A DNA stretch of 35,957 nt from Anaeromassilibacillus sp. An200 (GTDB lineage: Bacteria; Bacillota; Clostridia; Oscillospirales; Acutalibacteraceae). The position numbers were made by a program, and so were the translations under genes. The stretch is taken from NCBI RefSeq assembly GCF_002160025.1, contig NZ_NFJU01000029.1:1-35957 (forward strand). The letters are read 5' to 3'. Shown here piece by piece: positions 23,183 to 31,320 of this stretch; positions within the stretch are counted from its first letter, which is position 1, and each line of letters starts with the position of its first letter. The notes under the pieces were generated by a model. It had not been told where the DNA came from. It worked only from the letters and a program-made list of their open reading frames with translations, and ran no database searches.

Positions 23183-24343
23183 ATGGAACATTCCTTTTAT
23201 CTGAAAAATGCTCTTCTGCTGGCGGACGGTGCGTTCCGTCCGCTGGACGCAGTGGTGGAAAACGGGAAAATCACGGGCCTTTCGGCTTCTTACGCAAATG
23301 ACGGCGATCTGCCGGAGCTTGACGGCAAGGGGATGCGCGTGCTGCCGGGCTTTCTCGATCTGCATACGCACGGCGCGGACGGTGTGGACGTGAACGCCGC
23401 GAGTGCGGAGGATCTGCGGAAAATCGGACGCTTCTTTGCTTCGCAGGGCGTGACAGGGTGGCTGTGCTCCATCCTCACCGACACGCCGGAGGTGACTCTG
23501 TGGTGCATTGAGCAGGCAAGGGAGGTCATCGAGGGCGGCCCCTACGACGGCGCGCCGCTGCTCGGGATTCATCTCGAAGGGCCATGCCTGTGCACGCAGT
23601 ATAAGGGAGCGATGCCGGAGCACCTGCTGATGAAGCAGGCCGACGCGGATTTCTTTGCGCGCTGCCAGCGGGCGGCGGGCGGTCATGTGCGCTATGTGAC
23701 GCTCGCGCCCGAAAACGAGGGCGTGCCCGAGCTGATCCCGCGTTTGAATGCCATGGGAATCGTGTGTGCGATGGGGCACAGCGGGGCCGGGTACGATCGC
23801 GCTATGCAATGCGTCCACGCCGGTGTGCGTTCGTCCACGCACCTCGGCAACGCCATGCGTCTGTTCCACCAGCACGATCCGGCCATCTTCGGTGTGGCGC
23901 TGGAAACGGATGTGTATGTGGAAGCGATCTGCGATGGCCGCCACCTGCATCCCGGCGCTGTCCGGCTTTACCTCAAGGCAAAGGGGTGGAACCGCGTCCT
24001 GGCGGTGACGGATTCCATCATGGCCGCCGGACTGCCGGACGGTGCGTATAAGCTCGGTGTGAACGATGTGATCGTGGAGGATGGAGACGCGAAACTGCCC
24101 AGCGGCGTGCGTGCAGGCTCCACTTTGACGATGATCCGCGCTCTGCGCAATATCGCCTCCTTTACCGGCAAGGGGCTGGAACAGGCTTCCCGTCTCCTGA
24201 CGGAAAATCCCGCCCGTCTGATGGGATGGACCACAAAGGGCGCGATTGCCCCCGGCCGCGACGCCGATCTGGTGTTCCTTGATGAGAACGATGAGGTGGT
24301 CCGCACAGTGGCGCAGGGCCGCACTGTGTATCTGCGAAAGTAA
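23183..24343 (+). CDS. nagA: N-acetylglucosamine-6-phosphate deacetylase-like amidohydrolase
   Basis: 386 residues of the metal-dependent amidohydrolase superfamily, NagA branch. Visible sites are DLHTHGADG (metal His pair), GIHLEGPCL (metal Glu), MGHSGAGYDRA and THLGNAM (metal His residues), CDGRHLHP and VTDSIMAAG (the catalytic Asp). It would remove acetyl from an N-acetyl amino-sugar 6-phosphate and feed the NagB-like enzyme. The C-terminal AIAPGRDADLVFLDEN is typical of the small beta domain. Its ribosome binding site AAGGAG overlaps the stop of the gene before, so I take ATG 23183 rather than the ATG at 23177, which touches that site. Unlike its neighbours all key residues look standard. 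Confidence 0.9.
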   Translation: MEHSFYLKNALLLADGAFRPLDAVVENGKITGLSASYANDGDLPELDGKGMRVLPGFLDLHTHGADGVDVNAASAEDLRKIGRFFASQGVTGWLCSILTDTPEVTLWCIEQAREVIEGGPYDGAPLLGIHLEGPCLCTQYKGAMPEHLLMKQADADFFARCQRAAGGHVRYVTLAPENEGVPELIPRLNAMGIVCAMGHSGAGYDRAMQCVHAGVRSSTHLGNAMRLFHQHDPAIFGVALETDVYVEAICDGRHLHPGAVRLYLKAKGWNRVLAVTDSIMAAGLPDGAYKLGVNDVIVEDGDAKLPSGVRAGSTLTMIRALRNIASFTGKGLEQASRLLTENPARLMGWTTKGAIAPGRDADLVFLDENDEVVRTVAQGRTVYLRK

Positions 24344-24358
24344 AGGAGCGTGTTTTCC

Positions 24359-25510
24359 ATGCCACTTGTATCTCTTCGCCCCGTACTCGACGCCGCCATG
24401 GCGCATGGGTACGCACAGGGCGCTTTCAATGTAAACGCTGTCGCGCAGGCGGAATCGGTGATTGGCGTGCATGAAATGTTTCGTTCTCCCGCCATTTTGC
24501 AGGGGGCGGATCTCGCCAACGCCTTCATGGGAGGCCGCACAGACTTCCAGAACGGCACGCTGGAGGATAAGAAAAAGGGCGCGAAAAACATCGCGGACGC
24601 GGTGAAAAAATATGCCGAGCACAGCCCGATCCCGGTCGTGCTTCATCTCGACCATGGACGGGACTTTGATTCCTGCGTCGCGGCGATCGAGGGCGGCTAC
24701 ACCTCCGTGATGATTGATGGGTCATCGCTGCCGTTTGACCAGAATGTAGAGCTGACGCGCGAGGTTGTGAAATACGCGCACGCGCGCGGCGTCTCTGTCG
24801 AGGGTGAGTTGGGCGTGCTGGCCGGTGTGGAGGATCATGTGTTTGCCGCCAACTCCACGTATACCAACCCTCTCTCTGCCGTCGAATTTTTCCGCAAGAC
24901 AGGCGTGGACGCGCTGGCGATCAGCTATGGCACGATGCACGGCGCGAGCAAGGGCAAAAACGTCAAGCTTCGCCGCGAGATCCCGATCGCGATCCGCGAG
25001 TGCATGAACCACGAGGGCTTGCACGGCGCGCTTGTCTCCCACGGCTCCTCCACCGTTCCGCAGTACATTGTCGATGAGATCAACGCCCTTGGCGGTGCAA
25101 TTCAGAACGCCTATGGCATTTCCAAAGAGGAGCTCAAGGCCGCGATCCCGTGCGGCATCAGCAAGATCAACGTCGATACCGATATCCGTCTGGCTGTTAC
25201 GCGCAATCTGCGTGAGCTGTTCCGCGACCGTCCGGAGCTGAAAACGGATGCGCGCATTGGCGGCGTCTGGGAGCTGCTCGACAAAAACCGCGCCGCGTTT
25301 GACCCGCGCGCGTTCCTTCCGCCGCTGATGGATACCGTTATGTATGGCACGGGGGATGACGGCACGGTTGCCCTCATCACGGATGCCATGCGCCGCGGTG
25401 TGCGCGAAGCTGTCGGCACGCTGATCGTGGAATTTGGCAGTGTCGGCCGCGCGCCGCTGGTGGAGCTGGCGGGGCTGGACGAGATGGCGGCCCGCTACGC
25501 AAAAGAGTGA
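24359..25510 (+). CDS. fba: class II fructose-bisphosphate aldolase-like protein
   Basis: 383 residues, about 90 longer than common class II aldolases. The zinc and catalytic set is complete: LHLDHG (catalytic Asp and first His), VEGELGVLAGVED, YGTMHG (second His), LVSHGSS (third His) and KINVDTDIRLA. The extra length is mostly near the C-terminus (about 290-375), around FLPPLMDTVMYGTGDDGTVA, before the usual FGSVGRA ending. It would cleave a ketose bisphosphate into two trioses using the product of the PFK-like gene. Fructose versus tagatose bisphosphate (or another ketose) cannot be told. The ATG at 24359 follows AAAGGAG, 15 bases after nagA. Confidence 0.88.
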   Translation: MPLVSLRPVLDAAMAHGYAQGAFNVNAVAQAESVIGVHEMFRSPAILQGADLANAFMGGRTDFQNGTLEDKKKGAKNIADAVKKYAEHSPIPVVLHLDHGRDFDSCVAAIEGGYTSVMIDGSSLPFDQNVELTREVVKYAHARGVSVEGELGVLAGVEDHVFAANSTYTNPLSAVEFFRKTGVDALAISYGTMHGASKGKNVKLRREIPIAIRECMNHEGLHGALVSHGSSTVPQYIVDEINALGGAIQNAYGISKEELKAAIPCGISKINVDTDIRLAVTRNLRELFRDRPELKTDARIGGVWELLDKNRAAFDPRAFLPPLMDTVMYGTGDDGTVALITDAMRRGVREAVGTLIVEFGSVGRAPLVELAGLDEMAARYAKE

Positions 25511-25528
25511 GACGGAGGAAACCGCATC

Positions 25529-26365
25529 ATGAAATATCTGTTTTTAAATTTGAAGCGCTTTGACGTGCCGGTGGAGCTGGGCGGCGTGAACCGTCTGGCT
25601 CCCGTGGCCGAGTGGGGCTCCGCCGTCGTGCGCGGCACGCAGGAGGGGCTTCTGCGCTATGACGCGAAAGAGGCGCAGTTTGTCGACTTTCTGCCGGAAG
25701 CGCACCTGATCCCGGCGAAAGCCGCGCTGTGCGAGGGGAGTCCGGTGCGGCTCGGCTGCCAGGGCGTCTACCGCGACGACACCGCCGTGGGCGGCAATTT
25801 CGGCGCGTTCACGACCAACCGCCCAGCGCACGCGGCGGCCGCGCTCGGCTGCGAGTGGGCGCTCATCGGCCACTGTGAGGAGCGCGCCGACAAGGCGGGC
25901 GTGCTGGCCGAGGCCGGCGTGACCGCGCCGGATGCGGTGAACCGTCTGCTGAACCGCGAGTGCAAAGCGGCACAGGCGGCGGGCCTTTCGGTGCTGTACT
26001 GCATCGGGGAGAAGAGCGAGGAGCAGGATGCGTGGCAGGAGGTGCTTGGCGCACAGCTTGACGCGGGACTGGATGGCCTGGACAAGAGCCGTGTGGTCAT
26101 TGCCTACGAGCCGATCTGGAGCATCGGCCCCGGCAAGACGCCCGCGGACAAACCGTACATCGAGAAGATCGCCCGCTTTGTGAAGGAGCGCACGGGCGGC
26201 CTGCCGATCGTTTACGGCGGCGGGCTGAAAACGGATAACGCCGCCATGCTGGCTTCCATCGCGGAGATCGATGGCGGCCTGATCGCCCTGACGCGCTTTT
26301 CCGGGGAGATCGGCTTTTACCCGGAGGAATATCTGGATATCATCCGGCTCTATCTGGGACACTGA
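25529..26365 (+). CDS. triose-phosphate isomerase-like protein with altered phosphate loops
   Basis: 278 residues of a TIM barrel. The three catalytic residues of triose-phosphate isomerase are recognisable: Asn and Lys in NLKRF (for NWKMN), His in IGHCEER (for GHSERR) and Glu in AYEPIWSIGPGK (for YEPVWAIGTGK). The phosphate-gripping parts differ: YGGSV is YGGGL, and the Gly-Gly of LVGGASL is replaced by LIALTRF. So enolisation chemistry is likely, but the substrate may differ from glyceraldehyde 3-phosphate. It is about 25 residues longer than usual. It lies 18 bases after the aldolase gene, with GGAGG before ATG 25529. A separate housekeeping TIM would be expected elsewhere in the genome. 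Confidence 0.82.
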   Translation: MKYLFLNLKRFDVPVELGGVNRLAPVAEWGSAVVRGTQEGLLRYDAKEAQFVDFLPEAHLIPAKAALCEGSPVRLGCQGVYRDDTAVGGNFGAFTTNRPAHAAAALGCEWALIGHCEERADKAGVLAEAGVTAPDAVNRLLNRECKAAQAAGLSVLYCIGEKSEEQDAWQEVLGAQLDAGLDGLDKSRVVIAYEPIWSIGPGKTPADKPYIEKIARFVKERTGGLPIVYGGGLKTDNAAMLASIAEIDGGLIALTRFSGEIGFYPEEYLDIIRLYLGH

Positions 26366-26379
26366 GAAGGAGGAACAGC

Positions 26380-27876
26380 ATGCATCTTTCATTTGAATAC
26401 GGCCACGGCATGATGAGCGCCGAGCTGCCCGATACCACCGACGTTTTCATTCCCGGCGAGACGGTTCCCGATCCGCCCTGTCTGGAGCAGACGTGGGACG
26501 CGCTCTATGACGCGACGCTGCAAAGCATCCGCAATCCGATTGGTATGCCGCCTCTCGCGGAGCTGGCGCACAAGGGCAGCACCGTGGTGTTCGTCATCCC
26601 GGATATTGTCAAGGGCGGCAACCAGCCCACCAGCCACCGCAAGGTGGCGATCCGCGCCTGCCTGGATGAATTGTACCGCGTCGGTGTGGAGAAAAAGGAT
26701 ATTCTGCTCCTCTTCTCAAACGGCCTGCACCCGCGCGCCACGGTGCCGGAGATGAAAACCATCCTCGGGCCGGAGCTGTTCGGGGAATTCTATCCCTCCG
26801 GCCAGATCACGAGCCACGATTCCGAGGACTACGATCACCTCGTCGACCTTGGCTACACCGAGCAGGGCGATCACGTCATCATGAATAAGTATGTGTATGA
26901 CGCGGACGTGGCGATCCTCATCGGACACACGCAGGGCAACCCCTACGGCGGCTATTCCGGCGGGTACAAGCACTGCGCGACGGGCATCAGCCACTGGCGC
27001 AGCATTTCGGCACACCATGTGCCGCAGGTCATGCACCGTCAGGATTTCGTCCCCGTGTCCACAAGCAGCGAGATGCGCCACAAGTTCGATCAGCAGGGCA
27101 TGCGGATGGAAGAAAAGATGGGCAAGAAATTCTTCTGCTGCGACGCGGTGCTCGATACCAAGTCGCGCCAGATTGAAATCAATTCCGGTTGGGCGAAGGA
27201 GATGCAGCCCATCAGCTGGAAGATGGCGGACAAGCGTACCTACGTCCACTGGGCGGAAAAGAAATACGATGTGGTGGTGTTCGGCATGCCGACCGATTTC
27301 CATTATGGCGCGGGCATGGGAACGAACCCGATTCAGATGATGCAGGCGCTCTCCGCGCAGGTGATCCGTCACAAGCGTGTGCTGGCCGATCACTGTGTGT
27401 TCATCGTCTCAAGCATCTGCGACGGCTGGTTCCACGACGAGCGCTGGCCGTATCTGCGCGAGCTGTACGAGATGTTCCAGCACGATTCGATGAATATTCT
27501 GCCGGACATGAACCGGTACGGCGAATACTTTGCGACGAATGAGGAGTACATCCGCAAATACCGTTTTGCGAATGCGTTCCACCCGTTCCACGGCTTTTCC
27601 ATGATGAGCTGCGGCCATCTGGCGGAGGAGCACACGAGCGCGATCTATATCGTCGGCGCGCGGGAGCCGGGCATCGCCCGCGGCATGGGACTCAAGACCC
27701 GCGCCACGTTTGAGGAAGCGCTGGAGGACGCGATGAAGAAGTATGTCGGCCCGAACCCAAACATCCTCGCGCTGCCGAAAACCTTCACCACCGCTGCCGT
27801 TCACCTCTGCATGAAAGACCCATCCCAGAACAGCCACACCCGCGACTGTGCCCCCGCCCACCCCTGCGGCGGTTGA
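26380..27876 (+). CDS. LarA-superfamily nickel-pincer racemase/epimerase-like protein
   Basis: 498 residues, the last gene of the sugar operon. LarA enzymes use a nickel-pincer nucleotide bound to a Lys to racemise 2-hydroxyacids. GGYSGGYK (190-197) gives the cofactor Lys197, and His213 corresponds to the nickel ligand His200 of Lactobacillus LarA. His117 in GLHPRAT matches catalytic His108. The second catalytic His (His174, ten residues before the Lys) is Asn187 here, and the Arg after the early Asp (DHTR) is Lys78 (DIVK). A hydroxyacid or sugar-acid epimerase is the best guess. No larB/C/E cofactor genes are in the window. The last 18 residues (PSQNSHTRDCAPAHPCGG) look like read-through into C-rich DNA. 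The ATG at 26380 follows AGGAGG. Confidence 0.8.
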   Translation: MHLSFEYGHGMMSAELPDTTDVFIPGETVPDPPCLEQTWDALYDATLQSIRNPIGMPPLAELAHKGSTVVFVIPDIVKGGNQPTSHRKVAIRACLDELYRVGVEKKDILLLFSNGLHPRATVPEMKTILGPELFGEFYPSGQITSHDSEDYDHLVDLGYTEQGDHVIMNKYVYDADVAILIGHTQGNPYGGYSGGYKHCATGISHWRSISAHHVPQVMHRQDFVPVSTSSEMRHKFDQQGMRMEEKMGKKFFCCDAVLDTKSRQIEINSGWAKEMQPISWKMADKRTYVHWAEKKYDVVVFGMPTDFHYGAGMGTNPIQMMQALSAQVIRHKRVLADHCVFIVSSICDGWFHDERWPYLRELYEMFQHDSMNILPDMNRYGEYFATNEEYIRKYRFANAFHPFHGFSMMSCGHLAEEHTSAIYIVGAREPGIARGMGLKTRATFEEALEDAMKKYVGPNPNILALPKTFTTAAVHLCMKDPSQNSHTRDCAPAHPCGG

Positions 27877-28096
27877 CCAGACTGAGTCTGGACGCAGTGG
27901 CCCGCGCGTTGGCGTGGTGTGAAAAATAAGCCCGGCGGCGCGGGACGGTCTTACCCTGCTCCCGTGCTGCTCTACGGAAGCAGCGCGGGCTGACGGGTGT
28001 GAAGTATGCACACAGCCGGGACGGCGGAGCCGTCTTGCGCGAAAGGCCCCCTTGCGATCTGAACCGCCCCAGATTGTGCAGACAGCACAAAAAGAG
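27877..28096. other. hairpin-rich, C-rich non-coding stretch after the sugar operon
   Basis: No gene is supported. Three perfect or near-perfect hairpins occur in about 160 bases: CCAGAC-TGA-GTCTGG (27877-27891), an 11-bp stem of CCCGTGCTGCT with its complement (27961-27989), and GACGGC-GGA-GCCGTC (28020-28034). None has a T-run. It may be a structured RNA, a 3' untranslated region or a scar beside the insertion sequence. Confidence 0.4.
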
Positions 28097-28119
28097 CCCC
28101 TGGGCAGGAATATTCAGTT

Positions 28120-28980
28120 TTAGCAGGAGTGGCGCAGCGTCAGCGGCGCTACTTCTGTTTTGCTTTGGATGCGCTCGTGGTTGTAAAAATGGATATAGCG
28201 GTCAATCATTTCATTTGCTTCGGAGTAGGTTGCCGGTTTATGGCGGCAGATGCACTCTGTTTTGAGAATGGAGAAGAAATTTTCTGCCATTGCATTGTCA
28301 TATGGGTTTCCACGTCTTGACATCGAAGGCGTAATGCCGTATTGTTGAGTCAGCTTGAAATATGCTTGGGATGTGTATTGAAAGCCTTGGTCGCTGTGGA
28401 GCTGCAACTCTGCGGCGACCTTCTTCTTTTCGTTGCGTACTGCTTGGCGGATGGTGTCCAGCACTAGGTTCACCGTTTGCTGTGTCGCAGTCTTGTAGGC
28501 CACAATGCTGTTGTCATACAGATCCCGGATCATGGACAGGTACAATACCCCCTGCTTCGTCTGAATATAAGAAATGTCAGTTACCCATTTGCAGTTGGGA
28601 GCCGCGGCTTGGAAATTTCGGTTGAGTAGATTTTGGTATTTATGTACGTGCTGGCCCATCTGCTGCCACTTTCTGCGGCGACGAATCTCTGCCAACAGGC
28701 CGTATTTCTTCATAACACTCAAAATGGTCTTGGGGTTGTGGTAAATCTCTTTGCTGCCTTTCAGCCACTGCCACATCCGTCGGTATCCGTAGGTATGAAA
28801 GCATTTTGCCTGTTGCTGCCGGATGGTTTCAGCAAGGACAGCATCTTTTTCGGGGCGCTTCATCCGCTTTACAAAGCTGTAATAGCCGCTTCTGGACACT
28901 GCAAAGAATCGACACATTACCAGTACAGGATACTGTTTCCGGTGACGGTAGATTACTGCATACTTTGCCTTTGCTCTCAC
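28120..28980 (-). CDS. IS3-family transposase orfB (DDE integrase core)
   Basis: 286 residues. The HTH_21-like N-terminus (RSGYYSFVKR) is followed by an rve-type integrase core with the DDE triad: Asp in WVTDISYIQ, Asp in LHSDQGFQYTS and Glu in NAMAENFFSILKTE. The ending FYNHERIQSKTEVAPLTLRH is typical. It starts at GTG 28980 within the GTGA overlap with the orfA stop. I see no A6G slippery site at the overlap, so it may be made by coupled re-initiation rather than the usual frameshift. It appears intact. Confidence 0.92.
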   Translation of the reverse strand: MRAKAKYAVIYRHRKQYPVLVMCRFFAVSRSGYYSFVKRMKRPEKDAVLAETIRQQQAKCFHTYGYRRMWQWLKGSKEIYHNPKTILSVMKKYGLLAEIRRRRKWQQMGQHVHKYQNLLNRNFQAAAPNCKWVTDISYIQTKQGVLYLSMIRDLYDNSIVAYKTATQQTVNLVLDTIRQAVRNEKKKVAAELQLHSDQGFQYTSQAYFKLTQQYGITPSMSRRGNPYDNAMAENFFSILKTECICRHKPATYSEANEMIDRYIHFYNHERIQSKTEVAPLTLRHSC

Positions 28981-29288
28981 TTCCTTCCTGCGGATCGCAG
29001 AAAATCCCGCAGCAACTCATTCTCCATTCTCAATCGCTTGATCTCGTATGCCTGCTCCGCGATAACATCTCCGGGCGCAGAATCTTTTCGTGGCCGTCCT
29101 TTCGGCCGTGGCGTGATTCCGGCTTCCATCTTTGCTTGTTTGTGGTTATACCGGTTGATCCAATTCTTGATCTGTGACTTGCTTAATCCAAACCGGTCTG
29201 CTATCTCTTGCCGCGTAGCACCTCCTTGTCGCATTCTCAGAATTTCCTGTTCCAATGCCTGTATATGTGTGTATTTCCTTCGTGACAT
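28977..29288 (-). CDS. IS3-family orfA (helix-turn-helix protein)
   Basis: 103 residues with a helix-turn-helix at about 22-48 (GGATRQEIADRFGLSKSQIK) and a leucine-zipper-like end (YEIKRLRMENELLRDFLRS), the standard OrfA plan for IS-end recognition and for joining to OrfB. The ATG at 29288 follows GGGGGTG. It overlaps orfB by four bases. Confidence 0.9.
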   Translation of the reverse strand: MSRRKYTHIQALEQEILRMRQGGATRQEIADRFGLSKSQIKNWINRYNHKQAKMEAGITPRPKGRPRKDSAPGDVIAEQAYEIKRLRMENELLRDFLRSAGRK

Positions 29289-29296
29289 ACGAACAC

Positions 29297-29328
29297 CCCC
29301 TGTATAGGTTTATTGTCCTACACAGGGG
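29297..29328 (-). repeat. inverted repeat at the IS right end
   Basis: CCCCTGTATAGG and CCTACACAGGGG pair at 11 of 12 positions around an 8-base loop. The outer arm is the IS terminal repeat, the inner arm overlaps the orfA leader. This could let transposase bind both ends and its own promoter region, or hide the orfA ribosome binding site in a transcript entering from outside. Confidence 0.6.
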
Positions 29329-29389
29329 ACGTTTTGTCTATTGTCCGTTTTTACTGGTTCGGTTCAGCATGGGGAGGGCCTTACTATTC

Positions 29390-31039
29390 TTATGCTGCAA
29401 TCTCCGGGATTTCCCCGACAAAGTTATAAACGATCCTGACTTCCTGCACCTTCTGTCCGTCCACCTTCTTGACCTCGCCAATCAGAATCCGACTGATGAG
29501 CCGGTTCAATACCGCCTCATCCAGTTCCTCGATGGTGGCATAGCGCCGGATTTCCTTGATAAAGGTACGGACTTCGCTTTCCTGGGCGTCTGCACGACTT
29601 TGCATCATCGCCAGGTCATGCAGGCGCTTCTGGTTGGATTCCTGCTCCTGTTCCAGCGCCGCCGTCAGCTTCACAAACCGCTGCTCCGTCAGGATGCCTT
29701 TGGCCTTATCGGTGTACAGGCTCAGGAACATCCCGTCAATTTCCTGATTCCGGGCTTCCAGCCGCTGGCGTTCCTTCTCTGTCTGGGAAGCATCCACCAA
29801 ATACCGGCGCTCCATTCGGCGGCTGAGACGCTGATAGAACGCATCGGCGTCCTTCATGGCCTGCGCCGCCAGTTCCTGAATGTCTTTCAGCACCAGATTG
29901 TACAAATCCCTGGCCTCGATCTTGTGACTGGAGCAGACCTTGCAGCCCATGCGGTTGTAGGTTTGACAGATATAATACGCCTTGTCAATCGGTTCCCGCA
30001 TCTCACCGGTGAATCGGTTCTTCCCGGTTCGGCCCACCTTCTCATACCGCACCTGCATCGACTTCCCGCAGGTGGCACAGTAGACCAGACCGTGGAACAG
30101 GTTGTAGAAGGGGCAGGAATTACCCTGAATGGTCGGCCTGCGGTCAATCAGTTCCTGCACCTGTTCCCATTCCTCCGGCGTCACAATGGCCTCATGGCAG
30201 CCCTCGATCACTTCCCACTGGTCACGGGGGATAATGTCATAGGTGTTGGAGCGGATGCCCTTCTGATGCGTCCGAAAGACCAGATGTGCGCCCTTGTAGA
30301 AGGGATTTCTAAGGATATGGCTGATTCTGGCTCCGCCCCAGGAATAGTAGTTTGCGTCAAACTCCGTATTGGCTTTGACATGGGTGATGGGGATTTTTTC
30401 TTCCATCAGCCGTTTGGAAATCCTCATGCAGCCCAGCCCGTCAAGGGCGTAGTCATAGATTTTACGGATGATCGGCGCTGTCTTCGGGTCAATGATGAGA
30501 TGCCCTTTGTCCTCCGGGTCACGCATCAGGCCGAAGGGCGGCGTCCCCCCGCAAAACTTCCCCTGCCGGGAGCGGGTCGTGATGCCCGCCAGCACCTTTT
30601 TGGAAATATCCCGGCTGTACATATCGTTCAGGATATTCTTAAAAGGCGTGATGTCCATCTCCTGACGGGTCAGGCTGTCCACGCCGTCGGCGATGGCGAT
30701 ATAGCGTACATTGTGTTTGGGGAAAAAGATTTCGATATAGCTGCCAGCTTCGATATAATTTCTACCAAGTCTGGACAGGTCTTTGGTGACCACGCAGCCG
30801 ATCTTCCCCGCCTCAATGTCAGCGATCATGCGCTGGAAGGCAGGGCGGTTGAAGTTGCGGCCCGTATAGCCGTCATCCACATAATACTCATACTGGAACA
30901 TCCCATGCTTTTCAGCAAAGTCCCGAAGCATGATTTTCTGGTTGCTGATGCTCATGCTCTCATTGTCGCCGCCGTCATCCAGAGAGATGCGGCAGTAGAG
31001 AGCGGTGATTTTCTCATAGACTTGTTTTTTCCTGCTCAT
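29390..31039 (-). CDS. large serine recombinase (TnpX-like)
   Basis: 549 residues. The resolvase domain (about 8-150) has the nucleophile Ser in ALYCRISLDD, SISNQ, and the CVVTKDLSRLGRNY motif with catalytic arginines. The recombinase domain (about 175-290, GKFCGGTPPFGLMRDP) is followed by a zinc ribbon (YCATCGKSMQ ... GCKVCSSHK) and a coiled coil (about 400-470). A final region has the IEELDEAVLNRLISRILIGE ending seen in Tn4451/CTn recombinases. It should excise and insert the element through a circular intermediate. It appears intact. ATG 31039 follows AGAAGGAG. It has its own promoter in a potential operator. Confidence 0.95.
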   Translation of the reverse strand: MSRKKQVYEKITALYCRISLDDGGDNESMSISNQKIMLRDFAEKHGMFQYEYYVDDGYTGRNFNRPAFQRMIADIEAGKIGCVVTKDLSRLGRNYIEAGSYIEIFFPKHNVRYIAIADGVDSLTRQEMDITPFKNILNDMYSRDISKKVLAGITTRSRQGKFCGGTPPFGLMRDPEDKGHLIIDPKTAPIIRKIYDYALDGLGCMRISKRLMEEKIPITHVKANTEFDANYYSWGGARISHILRNPFYKGAHLVFRTHQKGIRSNTYDIIPRDQWEVIEGCHEAIVTPEEWEQVQELIDRRPTIQGNSCPFYNLFHGLVYCATCGKSMQVRYEKVGRTGKNRFTGEMREPIDKAYYICQTYNRMGCKVCSSHKIEARDLYNLVLKDIQELAAQAMKDADAFYQRLSRRMERRYLVDASQTEKERQRLEARNQEIDGMFLSLYTDKAKGILTEQRFVKLTAALEQEQESNQKRLHDLAMMQSRADAQESEVRTFIKEIRRYATIEELDEAVLNRLISRILIGEVKKVDGQKVQEVRIVYNFVGEIPEIAA

Positions 31040-31058
31040 AGCGTTCTCCTTCTATGAA

Positions 31059-31105
31059 CAGGGACACGATATTATTATAATACCATGCCCCTGTCCCTGA
31101 ATCAA
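31059..31105 (-). promoter_or_regulatory. recombinase promoter flanked by an inverted repeat
   Basis: On the minus strand TTGATT (31105-31100), 17 bases, TATTAT (31082-31077) with TGG before it. An 8-base inverted repeat, CAGGGACA at 31059-31066 with TGTCCCTG at 31092-31099, brackets the -10, a typical repressor layout that could hold excision off. Confidence 0.6.
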
Positions 31106-31111
31106 CCGTTT

Positions 31112-31279
31112 TTACGCAGCATTCTCCGCCATTTCCCGATGTTCCAGCCATTCCTCGAAGTGTTCGCAGGTCTGGCGCTCGATCAGCTGCTCAAAGGCTT
31201 CCCGCATGGACTTCTCCCCGGAGAACTCCCGCACTACCACAAAACGGACTTTATTTTTCTGCTGTTTGCTTTTTTCCAT
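31112..31279 (-). CDS. tnpW: transposon-encoded protein TnpW-like
   Basis: 55 residues, below the length most gene finders accept. The sequence VRFVVVREFSGEKSMREAFE then QLIERQTCEHFEEWL is the characteristic TnpW block found next to recombinases of Tn4451-related elements. Function is unknown. The ATG has GGAGGT seven bases upstream on the minus strand. It lies between the iteron-like repeats and the recombinase promoter. Confidence 0.85.
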   Translation of the reverse strand: MEKSKQQKNKVRFVVVREFSGEKSMREAFEQLIERQTCEHFEEWLEHREMAENAA

Positions 31280-31320
31280 AGGCTACCTCCATAGAGTGAC
31301 AGGCCAGCGGGCAGCATACT

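Larger units (their letters stand above)
28097..29328 (-). mobile_element. IS3-family insertion sequence (IS150-like organisation)
   Basis: Two overlapping frames (orfA helix-turn-helix, orfB DDE transposase) read leftward between imperfect inverted ends: CCCCTGGGCAGGA at 28097-28109 and, on the other strand, CCCCTGTGTAGGA ending at 29328. The exact outer bases and a target duplication could not be fixed. Total length of about 1.23 kb is normal. It sits between the sugar operon and the end of the mobilizable element. Confidence 0.8.

Noticed and set aside
27961-27989. Terminator of the sugar operon
   Set aside because: The stem is strong but lacks a T-run, so I list it only as structured DNA.
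28970-28990. Programmed -1 frameshift between orfA and orfB of the IS
   Set aside because: No A-AAA-AAG type slippery sequence at the overlap; a GTGA start-stop overlap is seen instead.
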